Assembly: GCA_045647865.1 (NCBI GenBank)
Contig: JAZRMW010000034.1
Coordinates: 1 to 64,000 of the forward strand
Origin: Phocaeicola_A sp045647865
GTDB taxonomy: Bacteria > Bacteroidota > Bacteroidia > Bacteroidales > Bacteroidaceae
Length of the DNA stretch: 64,000 nt
Reading direction: 5' to 3'
Positions 53,701 to 63,377 of this stretch are shown here, piece after piece (position 1 is the first letter of the stretch; the number at the start of each line of letters is the position of its first letter). Both the position numbers and the translations under genes were made by a program. The notes under the pieces were generated by a model that was not told the origin of the DNA, ran no database searches, and worked only from the letters and a program-made list of their open reading frames with translations.

Positions 53701-56700
53701 TAACATGGGCGGTGCAAGCATGACATTCAACAATGTTACATTCGAGTATGGTAATGAAAACTACAAGGGCTTGCAGCACTCTGGCAACTTGGTTTACAAC
53801 AGCTGTACCTTCAACGGTCAGGTATTCCTCTATGGTCAGAGCGAGACATTCAACAAATGTACCTTCAACCAGACAAGCGCTGATGCTTACAACGTTTGGA
53901 CATACGGTGCTCAGGAAGTTGCATTCAACGAGTGTACATTCAACTCTGCAGGTAAGTCAGTGCTTATCTACCACGAGAACGCTACTATGTTCAACAACGT
54001 AGCTGTTACTAATACTACATTCAACGCTTCAAAGGCTGTTGATGGTAAGGCTGCTATCGAAATGGATGCAAGCTTGACTGCTGGTATCAACTTGACGATT
54101 GACGCTGCTACAACTGCTACAGGCTTTGCCAATGGTAACGTATCTGGCAACTCTCTCTGGAACAACAAGAAGGGTAATGCCGACGCTGCAAACAACGATA
54201 TCACTGTTAAGGTTGGTGACGAGACTGTTCTTGCTCCTGTATATGAGGCCCAGATTGGTGAAAAGGGTTACAGAAAGCTTCAGGATGCTATCAATGCAGT
54301 GAAGGATGGTGAGACAGTTTATATTGTTAGCGACTTCACCGGTAACATCACTCTTACCGAGAAGGTAGATCTCCACTATACTCTTGACGGTAACGGCAAG
54401 AAGTTCAACGGTTCTATCTCTGTTAACTCATTGAGCGATACTAACGACAACCGTCGTATTACTATCAAGTCTATCCTCTTTGTAGATGAAACAGCTGCTG
54501 CAGTTGACTTCATTTCAAGCGTTAATACAAATCATTATCCTCGTTTGACAATCGAAGAGTGTTCATTTACTGGATCAGGTGATGAAAAAGACGTTGCTGT
54601 TCGCTTGAAGTCAAGCCACAGTGTGGTAATCAAGGATTGTGTGGGTACAGACTTACACTCATTCTTGCAGAACACTTCTGGTTGGAACCTCACAATTGAG
54701 GGTGTAGTTGTTTCTGACTCTAAGGGCGGTTTGGCTCTTGGTACAGTACAGGGCGTGACTGTTAAGGGTTCTACTATCAATGTTGAAGGATACGGTATCC
54801 GTATCGATGCTGACACTTACAACAACAATGCAGTAATCGAAGGCAACAAGGTAACAGCATTCATCCCTGTTGTTGTTCGTAAGGTTAATGCAGAAAGTAA
54901 CGTAACATTCACAGACGAGAACACATTCACTGCTAAGAACAATGACGGTAAGTGGATGGTTATCGGTACTACAGAGTACGAGGAAGGTGTTGCACTCCCA
55001 GCTGAGGTTGCTACAGGTAATGTTGTTGTAGCACTCAACGGCAATGGCCTTGGCTACGACGGTATCCACGGTGCTGGTCTTGCAGGTAAGGGTACAGCCG
55101 AGGCTCCATACCTTATTAATAATGTAGCCGAGCTCGAAATCTTCCGCAACAGCGTTAATGCTGGTTCAGCCAAGTACAGCAAGCCTGGTCTTTGCGTAGC
55201 TCTCGGTGATGACATCGACATGACGGGTGTTAACTGGGTAGGTATCGGTACTGCTACTGCTGACCACGGATTCATGGGTAACTTCGATGGTAAGACCTTT
55301 AAGATAAAGAACCTTACTATTGATAATCCAACTCTCGATGGCGACGGTTATGCTTACGCTGGTCTCTTCGGTGTAACTGAGGGTACTGATAAGGACAACC
55401 AGAATACTATCAAGAACTTGACTATTGAGAATGTGACTATCAACACTACAGGTAACATTGCAGCTGCTGCAATCGCTTATCCTTACTACACTATCGTTGA
55501 GAATGTGAAGGTTTGCGGTAACATCGCCATCACTGGTGGTGACTACACCGCCGGTGCACTTGCTTACACTCGTCGTTGCGTGAACGCAAGCAACATTGCA
55601 GTTGTTGGTAACGCAGGTTCATTCGTTAAAGGTAAGCAGACAGTCGGTGGTGTTATCTCTGACATCCAGATGAACGGTGGTCTCACTGCTGTTTACTCTA
55701 ATTTCAGTGCAGAAGGCATTACAGTTACTGGTGAAAAGAGTGTCGGTGGTATCGCTGGTATCATCGCTACACAGACTCTCAACGGTGCTACTGTTAAGAA
55801 CGTGACCTTGGACAGCACAGATGAATTCGCAGGTGTTGTTGCAGGTCGTTTGGGCGGTACATCTACCATCTCTAACGTAGTATCTGAGAACGTAACAGGC
55901 GCAACAGCAGTTATTGGTGCTACTTACGATGGCGCTAAGGCTGTTGAAGCACGCATTGGTGATACTTACTATTCTGCATTTGCTGCTGCATACACAGCTG
56001 CTAAGGCTGGCGAGACAGTGACCATGCTTGCTGACCTCAACATGAGCGAAATCCTTGTTCTTGACAAGGCCATCACGCTCGACGGTAACGGCAAGAAGTT
56101 GACTTCTACAGCCGGTCGCGCTATCAACGTAGATTGCGAGGGCAATGTTGGTATCAAGAATCTTACTATCAATGCAAGCGGTGAGCGTGCAATCAACGTA
56201 ATCAACAAACCTGCTAACGTAACAATCGAAGGCGTTACTGCAACAGCTGCCAACTACACTGTAAACGTTGCTGCTTCTGCCGGTGCTGCTAAGGTTGCAA
56301 TCGAAAACTCTAACCTCACAGGTTTGAACACTGTTAACGTGACAGCTGCTGGTGCAGAGGTAACCATCAATGGTGGTACAATCACTTGCAACGACCAGAC
56401 TGATGCAGAGTACTATGCTGCTCTTAATTTGACCAAGGAGGCTGTGGGCGCTAAGATTGCTGCTACAGGTGTTACATTCGACATCAAGGGCGACTCTAAG
56501 AAGGCTTCTAACGGTGCTGTGGATGGTGAAATAACAATCGATGGCAAGACTGAGGAAGTTGATGTAATTGTAGCTTACATCCAATATGGTAACTACTACA
56601 ATAGCTACACCTCTATTGAGGCTGCTATCGCTAAGGCTAAGGACGGTGAAACTATCGGTCTTATCCGCGACATCACAGCTTCTGATATCATCACGATCAA

Positions 56701-59700
56701 CAAGGCCATCACGCTCGATGGTAATGGCAAGACCTTGACTTCTACAGCTGGTCGCGCTATCAACGTAGATTGCGAGGGCAATGTTGGTATCAAGAACCTT
56801 ACAATCAATGCAAGCGGTGAGCGTGCAATCAACATTATCCAGAAGCCTGCTAACGTAACAATCGAGAACGTTACTGCAACAGCTGCTAACTATACTGTGA
56901 ATTTGGCTTCTTCTGCCGGTGCTGCTAAGGTTGCAATCAGCAACTCTACATTGAACGGTCTCTGCACAGTTAACGTTTCTGCTGCAGGTGCACAGGTGAC
57001 TGTTGATAAGAGTACAGTAAACTGTAACGACAACAACACAACCGTTGGCGAGTCTTATGCAGCTCTCAGCTTGAATAAGGAGGCCGTAGGTGGTTCAATC
57101 GTTGCTACAGAATCTACTATCAACGTTGCCGCTGGTTCTGACTCTATGAAGGGTAGAAACAGTGCTGAAAATGGTACTGTAACAATCAACGGTTCTACAG
57201 ACGGTGTTGCTGTAATGGTTGCTGTAATTACCTACGAGGGATCAGATTACTATCACAGCTTCTCATCACTCGCTGAGGCTGTTGAATTTGCTAAGGCAGG
57301 CGATGTGATTACACTGATCCGCGACATCACAACTTCTGCTCAAATCAACATCAACAAGAACGTTGCAATCGACGGTTGTGAAAAGAAGTTGACTGTTAAT
57401 GCCGCTCGTGGTTTCCAGATTACCGGTGGTACTGTTGCAATCAGCAACTTGACTATCGATATGCCTAACGCTGCTGAAGGCAACCGTGGTATCAACCTCT
57501 ATAACGGTGACACTAACGCTGCTCTCGACGTTACATTGAACAATGTTACCATTAACGGTGGCAAGGCATACGCTGTGAATATCGGTGGTGGTAAGGACAA
57601 CAAGTTGACCATCAATGGTTCTACATTGACAGGTTATGCTGCTATCAATGTTCATACTTCTTCAATGAACCACACTATCGTTGTTGACGGTTCTACGCTG
57701 AACGGTAAGAACCACAACAATAATTACAGCTTCGGTACTGTAGTTGTAGATGGTACAAATGCTCACTCATTGACCATTACAAATACAACAATCACAACTG
57801 AGAACCTTGAGGGTGTTACCAGCAAGTACGATAAGGTTGTTGTAAGTGCTAACTGTACTCTCAATTGGGATGGCGGTGAAGCAGCTGTACGTAGTATCTT
57901 GGCCGATTCTAAGAAGGGCAAACTCTACTACACTGACCTTCAGAAAGCTATCGACGATGCTGCTGAGGTTTCTGGTACTGTTCAGATTCTTGGTAACATC
58001 ACAGCTACTAAGTCTATCGCTATTCCTGCTGCTAAGAAGGTTACTATCGACCTCAACGGCAAGACTATCACTGGTACTGACAATGAGACAAAGAGCTACG
58101 GTTTGATTAACATCAACCCGGGTGCTGAGTTGACTATCAACGACGCTACTGGCAACGGTGCTATCAAGTTGACAGCTACCAACAACCGCGGTTGGAATGC
58201 TTACTCTTCAGTAATCTCTAACCAGCGTGGTAAGCTCACTGTTAACGGTGGTACAATCGAACACCTTGGCGGTACAGACATGGCTTATGCTATCGACAAC
58301 CTCACCAATACAGGCGCTCAGAAGGCTGAGACTGTAATCAACGGTGGTGTTATCAAGTCAACCTACCGTGCTATCCGTCAGTTCTTGAACAGCACAAGCG
58401 CTCAGAACATCTTGACAGTTAACGGCGGTACAATCGAGGGTATTAACAAGTCTATCTGGATGCAGGATGCTAATAAGTCTGCTAACCCGGGTGCTTTGAA
58501 CGTAGCTGCTGCTGCTAAGTTGAATGGCGATGTTTACCTCACTGTAACTGCCGGTTCTACTGAATGGCCTGTAAATGTTGCTGTTGCTGCTGCTGCATTG
58601 CAGGGCGAAAGCAAGGTGCTCACCACTAACGTACCTGCTGGTTACGATGTAGCTGAGGTTAACGGCACATACGGTATTTACACCGGTGTTGCCAAGATTG
58701 GTACAGCATACTATGAAACATTGAAGGCTGCTGTTGCTGCTGCTCAGACAGGTGAAACTATCACATTGATTGATAATGTTGAGGCTTCTGAGGTTATCCT
58801 CCTTGACAAGTCACTTACAATCAATGGTAACGGCTACAAGGTAACATCTAACGCTACTCGTGTATTCCGCGTAACAACAGCCAATACCGAGGTTACATTG
58901 AACGATGTAAATATGGTATCAACCGCCAAGGTTGTATATCCCAACGATGTTCGTGGTATCTCTATCGATATCGTGGATAATGTTAAGTTGACCTTGAACA
59001 ACTGTTCTGTTGACTTCACCGATGCTTCGGCTAACGACTGGGCATACGCTGTGAACGTAACAGGTGGTAACAATCACGTTGTAACAGTTAACGGTGGTAC
59101 ATATGAAGGTGCTAACGTAATCAACGTTCGCAGTACTAACAGCTCTGTTGTAGTTAAGAATGCAACTCTTACTTCTTTGTATCCTAACAACGATACATAC
59201 TATGGTGCTTGTATCTATGTAATTCAGAATAACAACACTTCTGTAGAGGCAACAGGCAATACTTTCAACGGTGACAATGCTTACGCATTCAACCTTGGAA
59301 ATGGTAATCCTCTTACAGAGTCTGACAACATTGACAACACCAAGTATGTTGTAGCTATGATTGGTGACGCATACTATACTTCTATCCAGGATGCTATTGA
59401 AGCAGCTCAGGATGGCGAGACTGTAAGACTCATCCAGAACGTTAAGATGGATACCAAGACCCTTGCAACCCAGAACGATGGCTATGCAGTTCTCGTTAAT
59501 GTTAATGGCAAGAAGGTAACTCTCGACCTCAACGGCAAGAAGGTTACTGTAAATGCTGCAGCTGCTGACTTGGCTGCTGTTAAGGGCAAGATGCTTCTCA
59601 CTGTGTTCCACGCAGATACCAACGGCGAATTGACACTTACCGATAACACTGCCGATAAGGCCGGTGCTGTTGTTGTAAATGTAAATGATGCTACTGTATA

Positions 59701-62700
59701 TAGCGTATTTGCTAGCGAAAGCCAGTATAGCGACAAGTCTGAGAGCGGTAAGCTGACAGTGAATGCAGGTAACTACACTACTGTAGGTAAGGTCGCTAAC
59801 GCTATGTTCTTCACCGATGCAAACGAGGTAATCACCGTTAACGGTGGTAACTTCCACTGCGATCAGGTTTCTAATACAGCTAACTATCCTTGGATGTTCA
59901 ACACACTTGGCAACAACGAACTTCACGTGACTGTTAACGGTGGTACATTCAATATTGACATCAACCACCAGCACCGTCCATTTGAGGTTAAGGTTCCCGA
60001 GACTTTGGCTGTGAAGGCTAATGACAACGGCACATGGACAGTTGTTGAGGCCGAGGCTTACATCACAGAGATGCTTGGCGCAACAGTTAACGAGGCCGGC
60101 GAATGGGGCCACAACGTTGGTTACGCTACTCTCGCCGAGGCTATCGCAGCTGTTAACGAACTTGGCAACAAGGTTTCTATTGCTAAGGATCTTGAGTTGA
60201 CAGAAACAGTGGTTGTTCCTGCTGACAAGACAATGGTTCTCGACCTCAATGGTAAGACAGTTACTATGAACGATGCTTCAGGTGCTGCTGCTGCATTGCT
60301 CAAGAACAATGGTAACTTGACTATCATGGATGGTACTGAGGCTAAGGCTGGTAAGCTCAGCTTCAAGACTACTACTCCAAGTGCTGCTAACGCTTACGCA
60401 AGCAACACAATCAGCAACTATGGTGTGATCACTATCGAAAGCGGTAATGTTGAGAACCTCTCTGTAGGTGGTGGCGCATGCTACGCTCTCGACAACTACG
60501 CAGGTAGCACAGCTACTATCAACGGTGGTAAGCTCACTGCTGAGAAGACTGCTGTTCGCATCTTCAACTGGACTAACGGTGAAGAGGCTAAGGCTACTAT
60601 CAATATGAACGGTGGTGAAATCTACAGCAAGAACGGTTATGGTATCAATGTTAACTCTGGTAACGCTCCGTTCGTAGCTCTTAACATCGCCGGTGGTACT
60701 ATCACTACTGACTATGCTGACTACAAACTTGCAGTATATGTAGTGAACAAGAACAGTGCAGAAAACTTCACTGCTAATGTGACTGGCGGTACATTCAACG
60801 GTATCTTCGCGCTCAACGGTGTAACTGCTCAGACAATGACGCAGGGTGCTGTGGCTGTAAGCGGTGGTACATTCGAGGGTGTTACTTGCTACGAGGATCC
60901 TGCATACGGCTTCGTAAGCGGTGGTACATTCAAGTCTGCTGTTGATGCTAAGGCTGTTGCTACAGGCTTCATCTGCAAGGACAACGGTGACGGCACATTC
61001 GGTGTTATCGTCGATCCTAAGCACGGCATGGTTGCTCAGATTAATAGAAATGACTACTACGCTGAGAACCAGTACTTCGCTACTATCAATGACGCTGTTC
61101 AGGCTGCCGTAACTGGTGAGACTGTAACTTTGATTGCTGATGTTGAAACATCTGCTGCAAAACTTGCTACTATCAAGGACGATTATGCTGTATTGGTAGC
61201 TGTTAAGAATAAGCAGATTACTATTGACCTCAACGGTAAGAACGTAACTGTTACTCCTACAGCTGAGGAATTGGCCGGTGCTAAGGATAAGATGTTGATG
61301 TCAGTATTCGGTATCGATACAGACGGTAACTTGACTCTTAAGGGTGAGGGTACTGTGAAGGTGAACGCTAACGGTGCTAATGTTTACTCACTTGCTACAG
61401 TTTACGGTGAAGGTGGTCAGCTCACTATCGAGAGCGGTAACTACGAGGCCGATGCTGTAATTGCAAGCGGTTCACTCATCTACGCTCAGCAGGCTGACTG
61501 CATCACTGTAAGCGGCGGTAACTTCAAGCTTGGTAACTTGGCTACAGGTTCTAACGGTTCACCCTGGATCTTCAACACCAAGGGTCAGAACTATACAGGT
61601 GTTAAGGTTCTTGGCGGTACATATCCTACAGATATCAACCACCAGTTCTGGGCTAACGAGGTACTCGTACCTGAGGCATACGCTCTCCAGAACAATGGCG
61701 ATGGTACTTGGACTGTTGTTGATGCTGTGGCATACACCAATGAGTTGGCTACTTCACGCGGTGCTTCATGGCGTCACGTAGGTTATGCTTCTCTCGAAGA
61801 CGCTATCGCAGCTACTGGTAAGTTCAACTGCCAGGATAACACTGTAACAATGATTCAGAACATCACTCTTGAGCCTATCACAATTGCTAACGGTGTTGAG
61901 GTAGCTATCGACCTGAATGGTAAGACCATCAGCGGTACTGACAACGGCACTGCAAGCTATGGTTTGATTACCAACAAGGGTGACTTGACAATCAACGGTA
62001 CTGGTGCTATCACATTGACTGCTACTCAGAACCGCGGTTGGAGCGCTTACTCTTCAGTAATCTCTAATCAGGTTGGCGGTAAGCTCACTGTTAACGGTGG
62101 TACAATCCAACACCTTGGTGGTACAGACATGGCTTACGCTATCGATAACCTCACCAACGGTAAGGGTACTTACGCTGAGACTGAAATCAACGGTGGTGAA
62201 ATCAAGTCAACATACCGTCCTATCCGTATGTTCTTGAACGGTACAGAGGCTGATAACATCCTCACTGTTAACGCGGGTACTATCGAAAGCACAGGCGGCA
62301 ACAAGGCTGCTATCTGGATGCAGACTGCAGGCGACGTTGCTCACTCTGGTACTTTGTACGTAGGTGCAGATGCTGTAATCAAGAACAATGTATATCTTGA
62401 TGCTGATAACCTTAAGAACGTTCGTGAATATCCTGTTGAGGCTTACATCGCTAAGGCTGCTCTTGCTGAGGGTATGACTGTTCTTGCTGATAACATTCCT
62501 GCTGAGGCTGCCGCACTCGTTGAGTACGACACATTCTGGCAGGTTGAGCAGAAGAACCTTGCTGAGTTGACTATCGAGGATGATTGTGAAGAGTACATCA
62601 ACAAGATTGAGAAGAATGTTGCTGAGTTGACTTACGAGCGTGAGTTTAAAGACACTCTGTGGCAGACAATCTACTTGCCGTTCGATGTTCCTGTAGCTAA

Positions 62701-63271
62701 CTTGACAGACCAATTCGAAGTAGCTTACATCTACAACGCTTCTTACAAGAACAATGCCGCTACAATCGATTATGTAGTGATTGACGATTCTGAATTTGTT
62801 CTTGCAGCTAACTATCCTTACATGATTCGTGCTAAGGAAGCTGGATATAAGTTTATCGTTGTTGAGAACGCTAAGTTGATGCCTACTGCGGTTGAAACTA
62901 TCGACTGTTCTTCAGTATTCGAAACATTCCGCTTCATCGGTAGCTATGGCCAAGACATTGAGAAGGATGATAACAATGCTTACGTTATCTTGAATAGCGG
63001 TAACTATGAAGCTGTAGAGGGCGATGCTGTTAATCCGTTCCGCTTCTATCTGGAAATTGCGTCACGCAAGGGTAGCAACTTGAATGTTACTAACTTCGAT
63101 GTTGAGCGTATCAGCATGCGCAGCGTAGGTAAGGATGGAGAAGCAAACGGTATCGATTCTGTACGAGTTGAACAAAACGATGGCTTCATCTTCGACCTCT
63201 ACGGACGTCGCGTTCTTGAACCTCAAAAGGGTGGTATTTACATTATGAATGGCAAGAAAGTCATTTTCTAA
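50762..63271 (+). CDS. giant secreted modular beta-helix surface protein (4169 residues)
   Basis: Signal peptide ends AFSAFAQT. The rest is about 13 modules, each opening with a block like IGDTYYPTLDAAFAAAKDGA or IGEQGYTSLQAAINAVKN, then ITLI, then beta-strand rungs rich in LTVNGGT, VTIDLNGK, NVTIEGVT: a right-handed parallel beta-helix pattern. Residues about 1490-1700 resemble GLUG-type repeats (WVGIGTATADHGFMGNFDGK). Two adjacent modules are near copies (636 bp apart, 56078 and 56714). A C-terminal beta domain (TLWQTIYLPFDVPVANL) precedes the tail FDLYGRRVLEPQKGGIYIMN shared with the PL11 and the 38482 protein. Codon use is strongly biased (GGT, AAC, AAG, GCT), suggesting high expression. 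No enzymatic motif seen; an adhesin or surface-layer role is only a guess. Confidence 0.85.
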   Translation: MRQKHFMFALVVMLSFAFSAFAQTINSADELKAALESTQSTSVVLGNDIELDAQITIPKKTAHTLDLNGKKVTGGIYVYGTLTINDKVGGGKLTANTYVLNGAGGSKIILNGGKVYRGSSWSVYTTGSFVVNGGEVLNTIRVAGSGTVELNGGTVASVQVTSGNLNITDSDATVTGTLNIEKGAKGVDISAGTINGDVTIASEATDKVAISGGSFKDADAIKDYLPSGSALLQKPDGTYEIVAGLLKIGDTYYPTLDAAFAAAKDGATIELINQDGAVIAMNGSLYGKNVTITGTAKVDWNKGFLFVGRGGEGNATLTFEDANLTSASESKSYGIHVSGREKGTNNKYDGTLVIKNSEIELDYLINRGAIELNKAALTVKNGFGIAGRPAKETENNQDATATITLNKESKLVVNNHNGMGLGLASTSLEGYGIMNIDETSTFKAEKPFSVTANGTMNVAGNAVVAGTLTNNGAIVLTNAKASLTSSECGNVTTNVANKVVSYNNGAYKLIDVIAKIGEQGYTSLQAAINAVKNSETITLIADCAENVTVVQAPNVKFTIDGAQKTMTGAITIDGKSEAYATAGVTIKNVKFDATNVAVDACINLSNGTTATRYTNNVTVENCTFTGGNKEKAAIKSYQGGDKNLAVTGCTADDTMHSLIQAANIAGVVVDNCTVKSKNGINLNSSSNVEIKNSTIDVNGYAVRAGVSGGSSGKVELTNNTLKTNGSEDAVIVIRGTASEQINLAMSQNVVSGTTHISGTTNKTKVSAEANYWDGKNAPVVAQGNTAVKVNSYYNNENLAPENLVRNQMGGQIIAYTEGHRIWGEVWGNAVESFVIKVLDAQGNVMGTSSLNNVNGIIDGDVTATWSINFAGTSSDYWTVNWTNAPTYSNMPAKVQLWVDGKNVSEGNVQLNGPDGLNKVSVATVDADGKIIAMHKTFEAAVAAGDNVAILRAGTYKVPTGKNLTITGAVEGVKFANIGAHNMGGASMTFNNVTFEYGNENYKGLQHSGNLVYNSCTFNGQVFLYGQSETFNKCTFNQTSADAYNVWTYGAQEVAFNECTFNSAGKSVLIYHENATMFNNVAVTNTTFNASKAVDGKAAIEMDASLTAGINLTIDAATTATGFANGNVSGNSLWNNKKGNADAANNDITVKVGDETVLAPVYEAQIGEKGYRKLQDAINAVKDGETVYIVSDFTGNITLTEKVDLHYTLDGNGKKFNGSISVNSLSDTNDNRRITIKSILFVDETAAAVDFISSVNTNHYPRLTIEECSFTGSGDEKDVAVRLKSSHSVVIKDCVGTDLHSFLQNTSGWNLTIEGVVVSDSKGGLALGTVQGVTVKGSTINVEGYGIRIDADTYNNNAVIEGNKVTAFIPVVVRKVNAESNVTFTDENTFTAKNNDGKWMVIGTTEYEEGVALPAEVATGNVVVALNGNGLGYDGIHGAGLAGKGTAEAPYLINNVAELEIFRNSVNAGSAKYSKPGLCVALGDDIDMTGVNWVGIGTATADHGFMGNFDGKTFKIKNLTIDNPTLDGDGYAYAGLFGVTEGTDKDNQNTIKNLTIENVTINTTGNIAAAAIAYPYYTIVENVKVCGNIAITGGDYTAGALAYTRRCVNASNIAVVGNAGSFVKGKQTVGGVISDIQMNGGLTAVYSNFSAEGITVTGEKSVGGIAGIIATQTLNGATVKNVTLDSTDEFAGVVAGRLGGTSTISNVVSENVTGATAVIGATYDGAKAVEARIGDTYYSAFAAAYTAAKAGETVTMLADLNMSEILVLDKAITLDGNGKKLTSTAGRAINVDCEGNVGIKNLTINASGERAINVINKPANVTIEGVTATAANYTVNVAASAGAAKVAIENSNLTGLNTVNVTAAGAEVTINGGTITCNDQTDAEYYAALNLTKEAVGAKIAATGVTFDIKGDSKKASNGAVDGEITIDGKTEEVDVIVAYIQYGNYYNSYTSIEAAIAKAKDGETIGLIRDITASDIITINKAITLDGNGKTLTSTAGRAINVDCEGNVGIKNLTINASGERAINIIQKPANVTIENVTATAANYTVNLASSAGAAKVAISNSTLNGLCTVNVSAAGAQVTVDKSTVNCNDNNTTVGESYAALSLNKEAVGGSIVATESTINVAAGSDSMKGRNSAENGTVTINGSTDGVAVMVAVITYEGSDYYHSFSSLAEAVEFAKAGDVITLIRDITTSAQININKNVAIDGCEKKLTVNAARGFQITGGTVAISNLTIDMPNAAEGNRGINLYNGDTNAALDVTLNNVTINGGKAYAVNIGGGKDNKLTINGSTLTGYAAINVHTSSMNHTIVVDGSTLNGKNHNNNYSFGTVVVDGTNAHSLTITNTTITTENLEGVTSKYDKVVVSANCTLNWDGGEAAVRSILADSKKGKLYYTDLQKAIDDAAEVSGTVQILGNITATKSIAIPAAKKVTIDLNGKTITGTDNETKSYGLININPGAELTINDATGNGAIKLTATNNRGWNAYSSVISNQRGKLTVNGGTIEHLGGTDMAYAIDNLTNTGAQKAETVINGGVIKSTYRAIRQFLNSTSAQNILTVNGGTIEGINKSIWMQDANKSANPGALNVAAAAKLNGDVYLTVTAGSTEWPVNVAVAAAALQGESKVLTTNVPAGYDVAEVNGTYGIYTGVAKIGTAYYETLKAAVAAAQTGETITLIDNVEASEVILLDKSLTINGNGYKVTSNATRVFRVTTANTEVTLNDVNMVSTAKVVYPNDVRGISIDIVDNVKLTLNNCSVDFTDASANDWAYAVNVTGGNNHVVTVNGGTYEGANVINVRSTNSSVVVKNATLTSLYPNNDTYYGACIYVIQNNNTSVEATGNTFNGDNAYAFNLGNGNPLTESDNIDNTKYVVAMIGDAYYTSIQDAIEAAQDGETVRLIQNVKMDTKTLATQNDGYAVLVNVNGKKVTLDLNGKKVTVNAAAADLAAVKGKMLLTVFHADTNGELTLTDNTADKAGAVVVNVNDATVYSVFASESQYSDKSESGKLTVNAGNYTTVGKVANAMFFTDANEVITVNGGNFHCDQVSNTANYPWMFNTLGNNELHVTVNGGTFNIDINHQHRPFEVKVPETLAVKANDNGTWTVVEAEAYITEMLGATVNEAGEWGHNVGYATLAEAIAAVNELGNKVSIAKDLELTETVVVPADKTMVLDLNGKTVTMNDASGAAAALLKNNGNLTIMDGTEAKAGKLSFKTTTPSAANAYASNTISNYGVITIESGNVENLSVGGGACYALDNYAGSTATINGGKLTAEKTAVRIFNWTNGEEAKATINMNGGEIYSKNGYGINVNSGNAPFVALNIAGGTITTDYADYKLAVYVVNKNSAENFTANVTGGTFNGIFALNGVTAQTMTQGAVAVSGGTFEGVTCYEDPAYGFVSGGTFKSAVDAKAVATGFICKDNGDGTFGVIVDPKHGMVAQINRNDYYAENQYFATINDAVQAAVTGETVTLIADVETSAAKLATIKDDYAVLVAVKNKQITIDLNGKNVTVTPTAEELAGAKDKMLMSVFGIDTDGNLTLKGEGTVKVNANGANVYSLATVYGEGGQLTIESGNYEADAVIASGSLIYAQQADCITVSGGNFKLGNLATGSNGSPWIFNTKGQNYTGVKVLGGTYPTDINHQFWANEVLVPEAYALQNNGDGTWTVVDAVAYTNELATSRGASWRHVGYASLEDAIAATGKFNCQDNTVTMIQNITLEPITIANGVEVAIDLNGKTISGTDNGTASYGLITNKGDLTINGTGAITLTATQNRGWSAYSSVISNQVGGKLTVNGGTIQHLGGTDMAYAIDNLTNGKGTYAETEINGGEIKSTYRPIRMFLNGTEADNILTVNAGTIESTGGNKAAIWMQTAGDVAHSGTLYVGADAVIKNNVYLDADNLKNVREYPVEAYIAKAALAEGMTVLADNIPAEAAALVEYDTFWQVEQKNLAELTIEDDCEEYINKIEKNVAELTYEREFKDTLWQTIYLPFDVPVANLTDQFEVAYIYNASYKNNAATIDYVVIDDSEFVLAANYPYMIRAKEAGYKFIVVENAKLMPTAVETIDCSSVFETFRFIGSYGQDIEKDDNNAYVILNSGNYEAVEGDAVNPFRFYLEIASRKGSNLNVTNFDVERISMRSVGKDGEANGIDSVRVEQNDGFIFDLYGRRVLEPQKGGIYIMNGKKVIF

Positions 63272-63283
63272 TGTTCTCTAATA

Positions 63284-63322
63284 AATTCTCACGGGTAGCA
63301 CACGTTGCTATCCGTGAGAATT
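63284..63322 (+). terminator. intergenic hairpin between the two beta-helix genes
   Basis: AATTCTCACGG (63284-63294) plus TAGCA pair with TGCTA plus CCGTGAGAATT (63312-63322), a 16-bp stem with one internal G/T mismatch. No T-run follows, so it may act as an attenuator, RNA-end protector or weak terminator. Confidence 0.6.
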
Positions 63323-63377
63323 ATTCTAAAGAATAGTGTATAATTAAATTTATTAATAACTAAATTCTTTTTTTTAC

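Noticed and set aside
55619..60112. Long minus-strand frames (321 and 397 residues) inside the giant gene
   Set aside because: Their translations are low-complexity Ser/Val/Cys/Ile-rich strings mirroring the strong codon bias of the plus-strand gene; no family, signal or start context.
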